From a virus: 64,000 nucleotides of DNA. Below, in pieces: positions 1 to 7,441 of the stretch. Location: positions 102,759 through 166,758 of the IMG/VR virus record IMGVR_UViG_3300042922_000850. One strand, 5' to 3'. The position numbers and the translations under genes were made by a program. Positions within the stretch are counted from its first letter, which is position 1. Each line of letters begins with the position of its first letter. Below the pieces are notes generated by a model. The model searched no databases. It was given only the letters and a program-made list of their open reading frames with translations, and was not told the origin of the DNA.

Positions 1-420
1 GAGATAAAAACGGAAGAATCATTCAAAACACTTATGTATGGACAACCTGTAGAATTTGACATGCAAACTACGGGGACAGCAAAGGATCGTGTTATCGCGG
101 TTAATATAAAGCCAATGCCATTTATTAACGAGAATACGAATAAGCCATTTCTATTGACAAGCTTTGTTGAATTTACAGATGAATCACCTTTAGGCTGCAC
201 CTTGCAAGAGTTTCAAACAGTTATTGGTTCCAAGGAGAAGAAGGGTATTAAACATATCTTTTCCTATCCGAGCTCCGGAATGCTCTTAGGACTTAGTCGT
301 CCTGCCTCAGATTTTAATGGTCAGGAATTGAGCCGGATAGCAGAAACTATTCTTGATAACCGGTATAGGAAGATCATAGAAACAGGAGACTGGCTTAGTT
401 ACGATATATTACAAGTATAA
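1..420 (+). CDS. hypothetical protein, 5' end cut by window
   Basis: The reading frame is open from base 1. The first ATG (34) has no ribosome site before it (TTCAAAACACTT), so the true start probably lies upstream of the window and this is a C-terminal fragment of about 139 visible residues. No domain is recognised. It looks soluble, with no membrane segment. It is the first of a run of closely packed small + strand genes; the next gene starts 13 bp after its stop. Function unknown. Confidence 0.7.
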   Translation, partial: EIKTEESFKTLMYGQPVEFDMQTTGTAKDRVIAVNIKPMPFINENTNKPFLLTSFVEFTDESPLGCTLQEFQTVIGSKEKKGIKHIFSYPSSGMLLGLSRPASDFNGQELSRIAETILDNRYRKIIETGDWLSYDILQV

Positions 421-432
421 GGTGGGTGTTTT

Positions 433-867
433 ATGGACCGAAGAGAGATATTAACTAATAAGGCAATTTGCGTTTGCGTAGAAGCGCGAAAAGCTGTCGA
501 GCGGCAAACCGTTAAAATGGGATCAGCTAACGAAAAAAGACAAAAGGGCATAATAGGTTTGATTTTTGACACGGAAAGTATTTTGAAAAAATCTCATATT
601 GAAAGAAACACGACAGTTTCGCTAGAATATCTGGAAAAGGGTCTAAATAATATATGCCTAATTGATTTAAAAATGAAGGGGATGAAAAATATTTATAGCC
701 CTGTGCGCGAGATATTCCCGGAGATTGTTAAATGTACCGTCAAACTTGCCCACGACGCAGACAATGCGGGCAGCGTAGACGATGTGAACGGTATTTTCAT
801 TCCCTTCCCTTCTCCGGAACAATTTGCTAACCTTGCAAGACAGCTATTTTCAAGAGGAGGTGAGTAA
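433..867 (+). CDS. hypothetical protein
   Basis: A 144-residue soluble protein with an AAGGTGGG ribosome site about 6 bases before the ATG. The N-terminal third is Lys/Arg-rich and helical. The middle (about 60-110) alternates hydrophobic and charged residues like a small alpha/beta domain. Its stop abuts the ATG of the next gene, and that gene's ribosome site (AGAGGAGGTGAG) lies inside this gene's 3' end, so the two are probably translationally coupled. I do not recognise the family. Confidence 0.75.
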   Translation: MDRREILTNKAICVCVEARKAVERQTVKMGSANEKRQKGIIGLIFDTESILKKSHIERNTTVSLEYLEKGLNNICLIDLKMKGMKNIYSPVREIFPEIVKCTVKLAHDADNAGSVDDVNGIFIPFPSPEQFANLARQLFSRGGE

Positions 868-1071
868 ATGGATTATTATCAGGAAAAATACGAAACACTA
901 TTACGCGATTATAAGAAGCTACAAAGGAAATGCGACGATTTAGAGGAGAATAATCGGAAACTGTATGACCAGTTAGATAGTGCAAATTTCCGAATAAGAC
1001 AAGAATTGGAGCCCAGAATAAAACGCGAAGGAAGAAGATATGATGCGTGGGTAACTGATCCAGAAAGATAG
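868..1071 (+). CDS. small coiled-coil protein
   Basis: A 67-residue, highly charged protein. Residues 5-50 show heptad spacing (YETLLRDYKKLQRK, LEENNRKLYDQLD) typical of a short coiled coil, followed by a basic tail. It has a strong AGGAGGTG ribosome site and starts directly after the upstream stop. It may form dimers or act as a small adaptor; no specific function can be assigned. Confidence 0.75.
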   Translation: MDYYQEKYETLLRDYKKLQRKCDDLEENNRKLYDQLDSANFRIRQELEPRIKREGRRYDAWVTDPER

Positions 1072-1102
1072 GAAATAAGTTTAATTTGAAAGGAGGATGT
1101 TT

Positions 1103-1372
1103 ATGTTATTAAAGCAAGTCGTTAAAGATATAGGAGTCGAGGTAGAGAGTCATTATATCAGTACACGTAGGATATTTGATATTAACTTTATCAATTCTGA
1201 TTTATATCAAATATTTAATATTAGCTTTATCAATTCTGATGGAGACAATGACGAAACTCAGTTTGAGGCACAAAACATCGATGAGTTAGATGCGCTGTAT
1301 ACCGAGTTTTGTAAAGAGAATGGGTTTAAAACTGACACAGTGTATGGTATAACCATCGTTGCGCCAGATTAA
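1103..1372 (+). CDS. hypothetical protein with internal repeat
   Basis: An 89-residue protein. I place the start at the ATG at 1103 because the ATG at 1097 overlaps the AAAGGAGG ribosome site itself. Residues around 28-48 contain a duplicated segment, INFINSD then ISFINSD. At the DNA level this is a tandem duplication with a 39-base period (copies begin near 1172 and 1211), in frame. The rest is acidic. No known domain. Confidence 0.7.
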   Translation: MLLKQVVKDIGVEVESHYISTRRIFDINFINSDLYQIFNISFINSDGDNDETQFEAQNIDELDALYTEFCKENGFKTDTVYGITIVAPD

Positions 1373-1391
1373 AATTAATGGAGGAAAGAAT

Positions 1392-1670
1392 ATGAAAATG
1401 AATGTTATTTTTAAATGTGGGGGAGTAATGGTAAACAAACATTCTGATGGCGGTAAACACAATGGGTGGAATAATCCATTTGGGGAAAATTTGCCGGCTG
1501 TAGGAGATTATATTGAACTTGGAGAGCACACAGAAAAATTTACTCATTTAGAATATACCCCAATGAAAAGATATATTGTAAAATCAAGGGCATTTTCTGC
1601 CATTGAAGATAGCAATAATCTTTATTCTTCGCCAACCTGTGTAATTGAATTGGAGGAAGTGTCTAAGTAA
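1392..1670 (+). CDS. hypothetical protein
   Basis: A 92-residue protein starting at the ATG at 1392, which has GGAGGAAAG in front; an in-frame ATG at 1359 has no ribosome site. The sequence has a Gly/His/Asn-rich stretch (residues 18-30) and then a compact beta-like region. No membrane helix or known motif is seen. It sits in the run of small early genes. Confidence 0.7.
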   Translation: MKMNVIFKCGGVMVNKHSDGGKHNGWNNPFGENLPAVGDYIELGEHTEKFTHLEYTPMKRYIVKSRAFSAIEDSNNLYSSPTCVIELEEVSK

Positions 1671-1703
1671 CCATTTCTATAAACAAAGACTTCGTGAGGT
1701 AAA

Positions 1704-2081
1704 ATGATGATCAGATGTAGTAACTCGGCTCTTTTACGAACAAACTGTTGTGTGGAGTGTGCGGCTCAAAACTTAGAGGACGAACGATGTTCCTGTATTA
1801 TTGCAGAGGAGTTAGGATTTGATAAATGGAAAATTGTAAAGTACTGCAAGTATGCGGTTTTAATAAGAGGATGGAGAGCAAGTAGCGAAGTTCATTTCGG
1901 TGACAAAGAACAGAAATTCGATGATAAAGAACAGAAAGTGGGTGGCAAAATTCGTTTTAACGGCGAAGAACATGAAGTGGAAGTAGAGATAAAGGACGAC
2001 CAGTTATTTATTCACTTCTCGGAGGGTGCTAACACATCAAATTGGTATCACGCCGTATATATTGACCACAAACGCAGCTAA
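1704..2081 (+). CDS. hypothetical Cys-containing protein
   Basis: A 125-residue protein after a GAGGT ribosome site. The N-terminal 32 residues hold six cysteines (positions 5, 15, 16, 19, 28 and 30), suggesting a metal site or a reduced Cys cluster. The middle contains a short duplicated DKEQK unit, and the C-terminal half is acidic beta-strand-like. The stop codon overlaps an ATG (TAATG), but the next gene more likely starts at 2105. Function unknown. Confidence 0.7.
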   Translation: MMIRCSNSALLRTNCCVECAAQNLEDERCSCIIAEELGFDKWKIVKYCKYAVLIRGWRASSEVHFGDKEQKFDDKEQKVGGKIRFNGEEHEVEVEIKDDQLFIHFSEGANTSNWYHAVYIDHKRS

Positions 2082-2104
2082 TGTTAAGAAAGGATGATAG
2101 TAGC

Positions 2105-2476
2105 ATGTCAATTGCAAAGAAGGACAGATTTATAAACACAAATTTAAGACTAGCTCTTACATTCCAAGGCAGAGAAGTTTCCTTCCCTCCAGAAGCTTTT
2201 TATTATGAAGGGAATGAATATATTATTCTCGGGAAATCAAACAAGGATGACCTAATCCCTATTAATGTGACGGACATCGAAATGCAAAAGATTGTTACGA
2301 TGGGAGAGTTAGGGCAATATATCTGCACAAACATCGCAGGAGATATATTTGATGCTTGTATATATAGAGGAGAAGATGGTGAGCACGCCTTCCTGCTTGC
2401 AATCCGAACAAGAGAGAAACCGGAGAAACAAAAGGGCGCACAAACCACAACAGGAAAGACGGAGGATGGAGAATAA
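2105..2476 (+). CDS. hypothetical protein upstream of Mre11-like nuclease
   Basis: A 123-residue protein. I prefer the ATG at 2105 (preceded by AAAGGATG) over the in-frame ATG at 2081, which merely overlaps the previous stop. The first 100 residues look like a small alpha/beta domain and the C-terminal 20 are low-complexity, rich in K, T and E. Its TAA overlaps the next ATG (TAATG), so expression is coupled to the metallophosphoesterase gene. No known domain. Confidence 0.7.
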   Translation: MSIAKKDRFINTNLRLALTFQGREVSFPPEAFYYEGNEYIILGKSNKDDLIPINVTDIEMQKIVTMGELGQYICTNIAGDIFDACIYRGEDGEHAFLLAIRTREKPEKQKGAQTTTGKTEDGE

Positions 2477-3495
2477 TGAAATTAATGTATTTTACGGACC
2501 CACATGTACGTGTGAAATCTCCCCTATATCGATTAGATGATTACGGGGAACGTATTCTCAAGAAACTTAATTACGTGGCGCAATTGGGCCATGAACACAA
2601 CGTAGACGGATATATCTGTGGCGGTGATATACTTGACCGCCCGGATATACCATATTCAATGATGGCGAAACTCATATCTGTTCTAATAAAATTTGAAAAG
2701 CCAATTTATACCGTTATTGGAAATCATGAGGAATTCGGATACAACCCAAATTCACACCCACGTACAGCATTATCTATTGTGACAGCGTCAGGGTTGCTTA
2801 CAAGACTTTCAATGAACAACCCCATCATTCTTACGGACGCTCTGGGAAACAAAGTGTCTTTAACCGGATGCGACGCACATTCCGAACTTGATAAGTATGG
2901 CAGAGTATCTGATTATGTAGATATACCAGAGGTTACAAACGCAGTAAGAATTCATGTTGTGCATGGGTTCCTGGCGAAGCGCCCATGGCCTCAAGTGCCT
3001 GTCACCACAATCGACGATATTTTACACACAAAAGCACATCTTGTTCTTTCTGGCCACGAACACAGCGGTTTCGGAGTAGTCAGAAAGGGCGGGAAAGTGT
3101 TTTGTAATCCGGGTGCACTTGGTCGTGTAACTGCGTCGGTAGGTGATGTAAATTTGGATGTTAAAGTTGCTTTGATTGATACAGGAGTAGCTGTTGATAG
3201 TGACGGAATTAATATCGACCTTCTTAAATTCCCTATTGAAATTGCTCCTCCGGCAAACGAGGTTATTGATCGCGAGAAACTTGAATTGGAAAAAGAGCAT
3301 AAACAAGCGCAGGCTGCATTCGTGGCATCTGCAAAAGAAGCAATCAAGAAATTTAATTTTGAAGAGGGATTTAACCTTTATTCAATGCTTGATTTCCTTA
3401 TCCTTGAAGATGAAATTCCGGAAGAAGTACAGAAACTCATGAGATATTATATTGAGAAGGCAGAGGAAGAATTATCGAAAGGCGGCGGAGAATAA
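2476..3495 (+). CDS. Mre11/SbcD-like metallophosphoesterase
   Basis: A 339-residue calcineurin-like phosphoesterase. Visible metal-binding motifs are D8-x-H10 (TDPH), GGDILD around D51, GNHE at N83/H84, an H in VVHG, and GHEH at H194/H196. This arrangement is typical of SbcD/Mre11/T4 gp47 nucleases, which process DNA ends with a Rad50-like ATPase. The C-terminal 90 residues are charged and helical and could hold the ATPase-binding region. The two halves of a Rad50-like ATPase lie downstream (7866 and 13928), supporting the pairing. Other phosphoesterases remain possible, but context favours Mre11-like. Confidence 0.87.
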   Translation: MKLMYFTDPHVRVKSPLYRLDDYGERILKKLNYVAQLGHEHNVDGYICGGDILDRPDIPYSMMAKLISVLIKFEKPIYTVIGNHEEFGYNPNSHPRTALSIVTASGLLTRLSMNNPIILTDALGNKVSLTGCDAHSELDKYGRVSDYVDIPEVTNAVRIHVVHGFLAKRPWPQVPVTTIDDILHTKAHLVLSGHEHSGFGVVRKGGKVFCNPGALGRVTASVGDVNLDVKVALIDTGVAVDSDGINIDLLKFPIEIAPPANEVIDREKLELEKEHKQAQAAFVASAKEAIKKFNFEEGFNLYSMLDFLILEDEIPEEVQKLMRYYIEKAEEELSKGGGE

Positions 3496-3501
3496 TACCT
3501 C

Positions 3502-3681
3502 ATGGATGAAAAATTAAAGCAAAAATTAAAAGACCACATCGACAGTCTTAAGCCAAAGGAAATAGCAGAAATTAAATATTCTGAGTGCGGGATTTGTTTA
3601 GACCCAAAAGAATGCGGGAAAACAACTTTGGAAAACTGCAAAAGAAAGTTAAGAAAACATCTGAAAGATGGTTTATCATAA
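3502..3681 (+). CDS. small four-Cys protein
   Basis: A 59-residue ORF starting at ATG 3502, six bases after the nuclease stop, with GGCGGAG as a modest ribosome site. It is basic and helical at both ends. The middle holds CGIC, then PKEC and ENC, four cysteines within about 18 residues, which could form a small zinc knuckle. No homologue recognised. A palindrome and promoter follow it. Confidence 0.6.
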   Translation: MDEKLKQKLKDHIDSLKPKEIAEIKYSECGICLDPKECGKTTLENCKRKLRKHLKDGLS

Positions 3682-3700
3682 TTTGTTATCGTGCTTTATT

Positions 3701-3732
3701 TTGTTGCAGAGCTCTGCATACAGTGCGATAAT
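3701..3732 (+). promoter_or_regulatory. extended -10 promoter with palindrome
   Basis: TTGCAG (3704-3709), a 17-base spacer and GATAAT (3727-3732), preceded by TGC as an extended -10. A perfect 12-base palindrome GCAGAGCTCTGC (3706-3717) overlaps the -35 box and the spacer, where a repressor or activator could bind. It would drive the unit starting at 3753. Confidence 0.55.
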
Positions 3733-3752
3733 AAATTAATGGAGGTGCAGAT

Positions 3753-4277
3753 ATGAAAGCAGATAAAGAATTAACATTGGAAGAGATAGGGGGAGGAATA
3801 GCTCAGCTTATAACCGACACTATTAATAAAAACCCTTCAGTTAATGTCCGTAATGATTCCGAGGGCAGGGATATTTTGAAAAATCGGATACTTGAATTTG
3901 CGGAAGAATTTATAAAAGTCGACCCTTTGCTTAAGATTGATAATGAAACACACACAATTTATATTTACGATATTTTTGACATGAATATCTTAACAAGAGC
4001 TCCTCTCACTTATCCTGAAATTAAAATGAACTGCGAGTATAAAGTTATAGCAGAAGATGATAAGGTGTTTGGGACAATAGTTTGGGAACGTGAAGAGAAG
4101 GAGTGTAGCTTTACCTTTACCACATGTTACACTCCTTCTCAGACGCTAGAGTATATTTCACTAGCAATAAATGTGAAAGGAGGTGAAGAGCAACATGATG
4201 GAGAAATATGGAACAGATATGGAGAATCTTCCATTGACGGACGATCAGTACCGTCAATTGATGAGATTAGCTTCTGA
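3753..4277 (+). CDS. hypothetical protein
   Basis: A 174-residue acidic protein with a good GGAGGTG ribosome site, first gene after the 3701-3732 promoter. Residues 1-70 are helical; 75-140 look beta-rich (ITIVWER, SFTFTTCYT). Its last 83 bases overlap the next gene in another frame. No recognised domain. Confidence 0.7.
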   Translation: MKADKELTLEEIGGGIAQLITDTINKNPSVNVRNDSEGRDILKNRILEFAEEFIKVDPLLKIDNETHTIYIYDIFDMNILTRAPLTYPEIKMNCEYKVIAEDDKVFGTIVWEREEKECSFTFTTCYTPSQTLEYISLAINVKGGEEQHDGEIWNRYGESSIDGRSVPSIDEISF

Positions 4278-4368
4278 TAATCCGCAGGAAGAATTTAAAA
4301 TGCCTACAAATCGTAAGGCCGCAGATGAATTAATTGAAAAGTTGGCAGGTGAAGCATATGAGAGATAA
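4195..4368 (+). CDS. small hypothetical protein
   Basis: A 57-residue protein. The start is ATG 4195, with AAAGGAGGT about 11 bases upstream; the gene lies partly inside the 3' end of the previous gene. It is charged and helical, ending KAADELIEKLAGEAYER. It overlaps the next gene by 11 bases, suggesting coupling. Function unknown. Confidence 0.6.
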   Translation: MMEKYGTDMENLPLTDDQYRQLMRLASDNPQEEFKMPTNRKAADELIEKLAGEAYER

Positions 4369-4678
4369 GCAAGAATATAATTTAGATCAATTTAATCTTT
4401 CAGCATTTGATGAAGTGGCCAGTGAAACAAACCATTCAATAGAAGATGGATTAGATCCAATTACACATGCACAACAGATGACTGTCTACTCTCTATTTGG
4501 GCAGCTGGGACTGGATAAAACTGATTTTAAAATTGAGAAAGTAAGCAAGATGACAAAAGCTCAGGCCATGGACTTAATAGATCAGTTGATTAAAATGCAG
4601 GAAGAAAAAGAAGAAAGAGATGCTGAGGATGACTTTGAAGATTACTATGGAGAAATTGGAGAGGACTTAAAATTTTAA
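4358..4678 (+). CDS. acidic hypothetical protein
   Basis: A 106-residue protein. ATG 4358 is chosen because GGCAGGTGA precedes it; an ATG at 4334 lacks a site. The C-terminal third is very acidic (EEKEERDAEDDFEDYYGE). The central TKAQAMDLIDQLIKMQEE is an amphipathic helix. Acidic small phage proteins often bind host factors, but nothing specific can be claimed here. Confidence 0.7.
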   Translation: MRDKQEYNLDQFNLSAFDEVASETNHSIEDGLDPITHAQQMTVYSLFGQLGLDKTDFKIEKVSKMTKAQAMDLIDQLIKMQEEKEERDAEDDFEDYYGEIGEDLKF

Positions 4679-4699
4679 ATGACGAGGGGGGTAAGACCA

Positions 4700-5608
4700 A
4701 TGGACATCGCTACATTGTCGACTGTGAAGGAAGGGTCAAAAATTGATATCCGTGCCATGATCACAGATAAGAAGACATTATTAAAAACAAATAAAGAAAG
4801 TTATCTTTCTTTAGACATTCAGGATGCTACAGGTAAAATAAACTTTCCTATATGGGATAATATCGCTACATTGGATAGCGCATTGGAAGTCGGGACACTT
4901 GTGGATATTGCCGATGCAATCCTCGGTTCATGGAATGGCGCTATCCAGCTGAAAAATCCCAGGTTCCACGTTTTAACAGAAGAGGAGTTAGAGACGGTAG
5001 ACATCAATCAATTTATCCCATCTTATAATATTCCTCCGGAACTGATAGATTATATGGAGCAAACGATTACAAATATGGATGAACCGTATAAAACAATTGC
5101 AACCTGCGCCACAGGAGCGTTGGGCTATAATACTCAGCGATGGAAGGCATTTACTGAATGTGTTGCAGCGGAAAAGCATCACGGAAATAAGCGCGGCGGC
5201 TTATTTCTACATACTTACGGTGTTCTCATTAATTCGGAGAGCGTTATAAATGCATATGTAACAAAACCATTCTTTTGTGACGCAAAAGAAGTTATCAATC
5301 CGTCTCGCCTGCGTTTAAAAGCAATTCTCCACGATATCAAAAAAGTGGATGAATACGAGTACCAAACAAATATCCGAAGAAAACCGGGCAGACCTCTCGG
5401 ACACATTTATGATGGGGTAAGTTATCTAAGCGAAATCAATAAAGAAGCTGGATACGTTTTGTCCAAAGAAGAAGAGAATGATATTGCATGGTCAATCTTA
5501 ACACATCACGGTCAATATGGACCTGCTAATCCTGAGACTTTAGAGGAATGGATATTACACTTGTCAGATATGATAGATAGCAGGGTTGTAGGATCTGTGG
5601 AAAAATAA
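4700..5608 (+). CDS. YhaM-like OB-fold/HD 3'-5' exonuclease
   Basis: A 302-residue protein; the start is ATG 4700 after GAGGGGGGT rather than ATG 4679, which just follows the previous stop. Residues 1-95 resemble a YhaM OB-fold (DIRAMITDKKT, then KINFPIWD). The rest is an HD domain: KHHGNKRGGLFLHT (about 159-172), ILHDIKK (209-215), THHG and LSDMIDSR near the end. Bacillus YhaM/Cbf1 enzymes of similar length (about 314 residues) degrade RNA or single-stranded DNA from the 3' end. A phage copy could act in RNA turnover or recombination. A terminator follows. Confidence 0.82.
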   Translation: MDIATLSTVKEGSKIDIRAMITDKKTLLKTNKESYLSLDIQDATGKINFPIWDNIATLDSALEVGTLVDIADAILGSWNGAIQLKNPRFHVLTEEELETVDINQFIPSYNIPPELIDYMEQTITNMDEPYKTIATCATGALGYNTQRWKAFTECVAAEKHHGNKRGGLFLHTYGVLINSESVINAYVTKPFFCDAKEVINPSRLRLKAILHDIKKVDEYEYQTNIRRKPGRPLGHIYDGVSYLSEINKEAGYVLSKEEENDIAWSILTHHGQYGPANPETLEEWILHLSDMIDSRVVGSVEK

Positions 5609-5626
5609 TAATATCGTATAAGAAAT

Positions 5627-5660
5627 AAAAGAGGATGAACAATATCCTCTTTTATTTTAT
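5627..5660 (+). terminator. Rho-independent terminator
   Basis: A perfect 10-base stem AAAAGAGGAT / ATCCTCTTTT (5627-5636 and 5644-5653) with loop GAACAAT, followed by ATTTTATTT. It ends the unit containing the YhaM-like gene. The recurring motif CGTATAAGAAA lies just upstream (5614-5624). Confidence 0.8.
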
Positions 5661-5683
5661 TTAATTAAAAGGAGGATATAAAA

Positions 5684-6193
5684 ATGGAACGAGTTATTTT
5701 AAATAGGCTCAGGGAAGAATTAAAGAGCCTATCAGTAAAGGAAAGAGAAGAGTATGCACAGGAGTTGGGAATTATTTTGGCAGAAAGACCCGTCGCTCGG
5801 ATTGAAACATTGGCAGCGGAAGAGGAAGTAAGTAAAGAAATATCGATCTTTGAGATCAAAGAACTGTTGAGAAAGTTTGGTATGCCAACCAATATCAAGG
5901 GTTATACTTTCGTTGCAGATGCGATCAACCTCTGTCTTACTGATCCATCTTCCAGTGCAGCGTGGGTGAAGTGTATTTATATAGACGTTGCCTTAAAGAA
6001 TGACACCACGCCTTCTCGTGCAGAAAGAGCGATGCGTCATGCAATTGAAATGGTCTGTAATCGTGCTCGAAATGACGGACTATTATATGAAATATTTGAA
6101 GCGGAAATGGATTCCGAGGGCGGCAAAGTTTGCAATAGCCGTTTTGTCTCAGGTCTCGTAGAATATCTTAAAGAAAAGCACTCTATTCAATAA
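5684..6193 (+). CDS. Spo0A C-terminal-domain-like DNA-binding protein
   Basis: A 169-residue protein with a strong AAGGAGG site. Residues 55-166 match the DNA-binding effector domain of the sporulation regulator Spo0A as I know it: FGMPTNIKGYTFVADAI, then TTPSRAERAMRHAIEM (108-123), which corresponds to the recognition helix (TASRVERAIRHAIEV in Bacillus), and an NSRFVSGLVEYL end. The phosphorylated receiver domain is absent; residues 1-50 are a short charged helical region instead. It might bind host 0A boxes without phosphorelay control, altering sporulation or early host transcription, or regulate phage promoters. It sits alone between a terminator and the DUF932 gene. Confidence 0.88.
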   Translation: MERVILNRLREELKSLSVKEREEYAQELGIILAERPVARIETLAAEEEVSKEISIFEIKELLRKFGMPTNIKGYTFVADAINLCLTDPSSSAAWVKCIYIDVALKNDTTPSRAERAMRHAIEMVCNRARNDGLLYEIFEAEMDSEGGKVCNSRFVSGLVEYLKEKHSIQ

Positions 6194-6224
6194 AAAATAA
6201 CTTTAAAATGTGGAGGTAATTTAT

Positions 6225-7340
6225 ATGAGTTTCGATGCAAGGGAAACCAACAAGAATAACGTCATAGCAAAATTATTAGGCGAAAATGGAACAAGTAGTA
6301 AACTACTACAATTCACTCAAGATAATCCGGGAGAAAGAATAGGCAATTTTAACAATTTAAGGGATATGGCGTATGATATTCATAAGAACAGCAAGGATTA
6401 TACGGTAGCCTTAAAGGATATGGTAGCTTACTCAGAGATGCGCGATGATATTGAAAATCTGTATTTGGGTGTAGACTTACCGGAGAAATATTTTGATAGT
6501 AAGTTCCTGTTTAGCAACAACGGTTTATCTGGAATTTGCGGACAATTAGATATTCCTGCTGCATACATAAGGAAATGTTTAGAAGAAAATGTTACAGAGC
6601 ATGCAGCTCACACTCTTAATTATTGGATAAGCCGCGCAAAGAACAGTGCAAAAGAGATGCTCCTTCGCACCACTTCGTCCCGTATTCATGGCGTACTATC
6701 AAGTAAATATTCTGTTTTTGATGATCATGAAGTATTTGATATAACGGAAGGTATCCTTGGTCAGCGCAACAATTACGAGGTAAAAAACTATCACCTAGAC
6801 CCTGAGTTCATGAAGCTTCGTATCGTATCTAGAGATAAAGTTAATATCAACGGCAGACCACTAAGCTTCGGTTTTGATATTAATAATTCTAGAGTGGGTA
6901 GAAGTTCGTTAGAATTGAGCGTAATTATCTTCGACCATATCTGTCGTAACGGAATGATCATGGGTGGCGGCGCAGGTTTATTTTATAATAAGAGACATGT
7001 CGGCATAAGCAGAGAGACTTTCGTTACAGAGTTTACCGACATGCTAGACAATGCCCCTGACACAGTCGCTTTTATCCAAAAGGCTATAAATTCGGCAGGC
7101 AATGAAAAATTAAACAGTGAGACAATTCAGCGTTATCTGGATAAGTTTAAGGCCGAGAATATGTCTAAGAATATCAGCGGCAGGGTAGAACAAATGTTTG
7201 CCGAAAAATACGATAACAATTTATTCGGATTTGTAGGTGCGGTAACAGAGGTTGCACAGGACTACAATTTAGAAGTCAGAGAACGAATGGAAAAATTCGC
7301 AGGCACATTAATATATCAGTCCGGTAGAAAAATCTCTTAA
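6225..7340 (+). CDS. DUF932 / phage-plasmid-like protein
   Basis: A 371-residue protein starting at ATG 6225 (GGAGGTAA before it; the GTG at 6210 overlaps this site). It has the layout of DUF932/TIGR03299 phage and plasmid proteins: LRTTSSRIHGVLSSKYSVFDD (split around 150-170), later SVIIFDHICRNGMIMGGG (238-255), and a helical C-terminus. The family occurs widely on phages and plasmids, and its biochemical role is not established. A 14-base inverted repeat follows its stop. Confidence 0.75.
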   Translation: MSFDARETNKNNVIAKLLGENGTSSKLLQFTQDNPGERIGNFNNLRDMAYDIHKNSKDYTVALKDMVAYSEMRDDIENLYLGVDLPEKYFDSKFLFSNNGLSGICGQLDIPAAYIRKCLEENVTEHAAHTLNYWISRAKNSAKEMLLRTTSSRIHGVLSSKYSVFDDHEVFDITEGILGQRNNYEVKNYHLDPEFMKLRIVSRDKVNINGRPLSFGFDINNSRVGRSSLELSVIIFDHICRNGMIMGGGAGLFYNKRHVGISRETFVTEFTDMLDNAPDTVAFIQKAINSAGNEKLNSETIQRYLDKFKAENMSKNISGRVEQMFAEKYDNNLFGFVGAVTEVAQDYNLEVRERMEKFAGTLIYQSGRKIS

Positions 7341-7355
7341 AACTAAATATTATTT

Positions 7356-7385
7356 CTTCTGACGGGTAATTTTACCCGTCAGAAG
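7356..7385. repeat. 14-bp perfect inverted repeat (terminator or operator)
   Basis: CTTCTGACGGGTAA (7356-7369) and its exact complement TTACCCGTCAGAAG (7372-7385), separated by two bases. No T-run follows, so a normal terminator is less likely. It ends 15 bases before the -10 box at 7401-7406 and covers the expected -35 region, which suits a regulator binding site. Confidence 0.6.
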
Positions 7386-7397
7386 TCGTCATAACCG

Positions 7398-7406
7398 TGC
7401 TATAAT
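7398..7406 (+). promoter_or_regulatory. extended -10 promoter
   Basis: TGC-TATAAT followed by AAAAT, in the context CATAACCGTGCTATAATAAAA. The -35 region (GTCAGA, inside the inverted repeat) is poor, as expected for an extended -10 promoter. Similar boxes are at 3727, 21644 and 29826. It would start the unit beginning at 7442. Confidence 0.6.
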
Positions 7407-7441
7407 AAAATCTCATTAAAAGTTAGGAAGGAGAAAGATTT

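Noticed and set aside
1097-1102. ATG 1097 as start of the repeat-containing gene
   Set aside because: It overlaps the AAAGGAGG ribosome site; ATG 1103 has proper context.
4819-5406. Several - strand ORFs of 60-64 residues inside the YhaM-like gene
   Set aside because: They are mirror frames of a gene with clear domains, have no ribosome site and no known motif.
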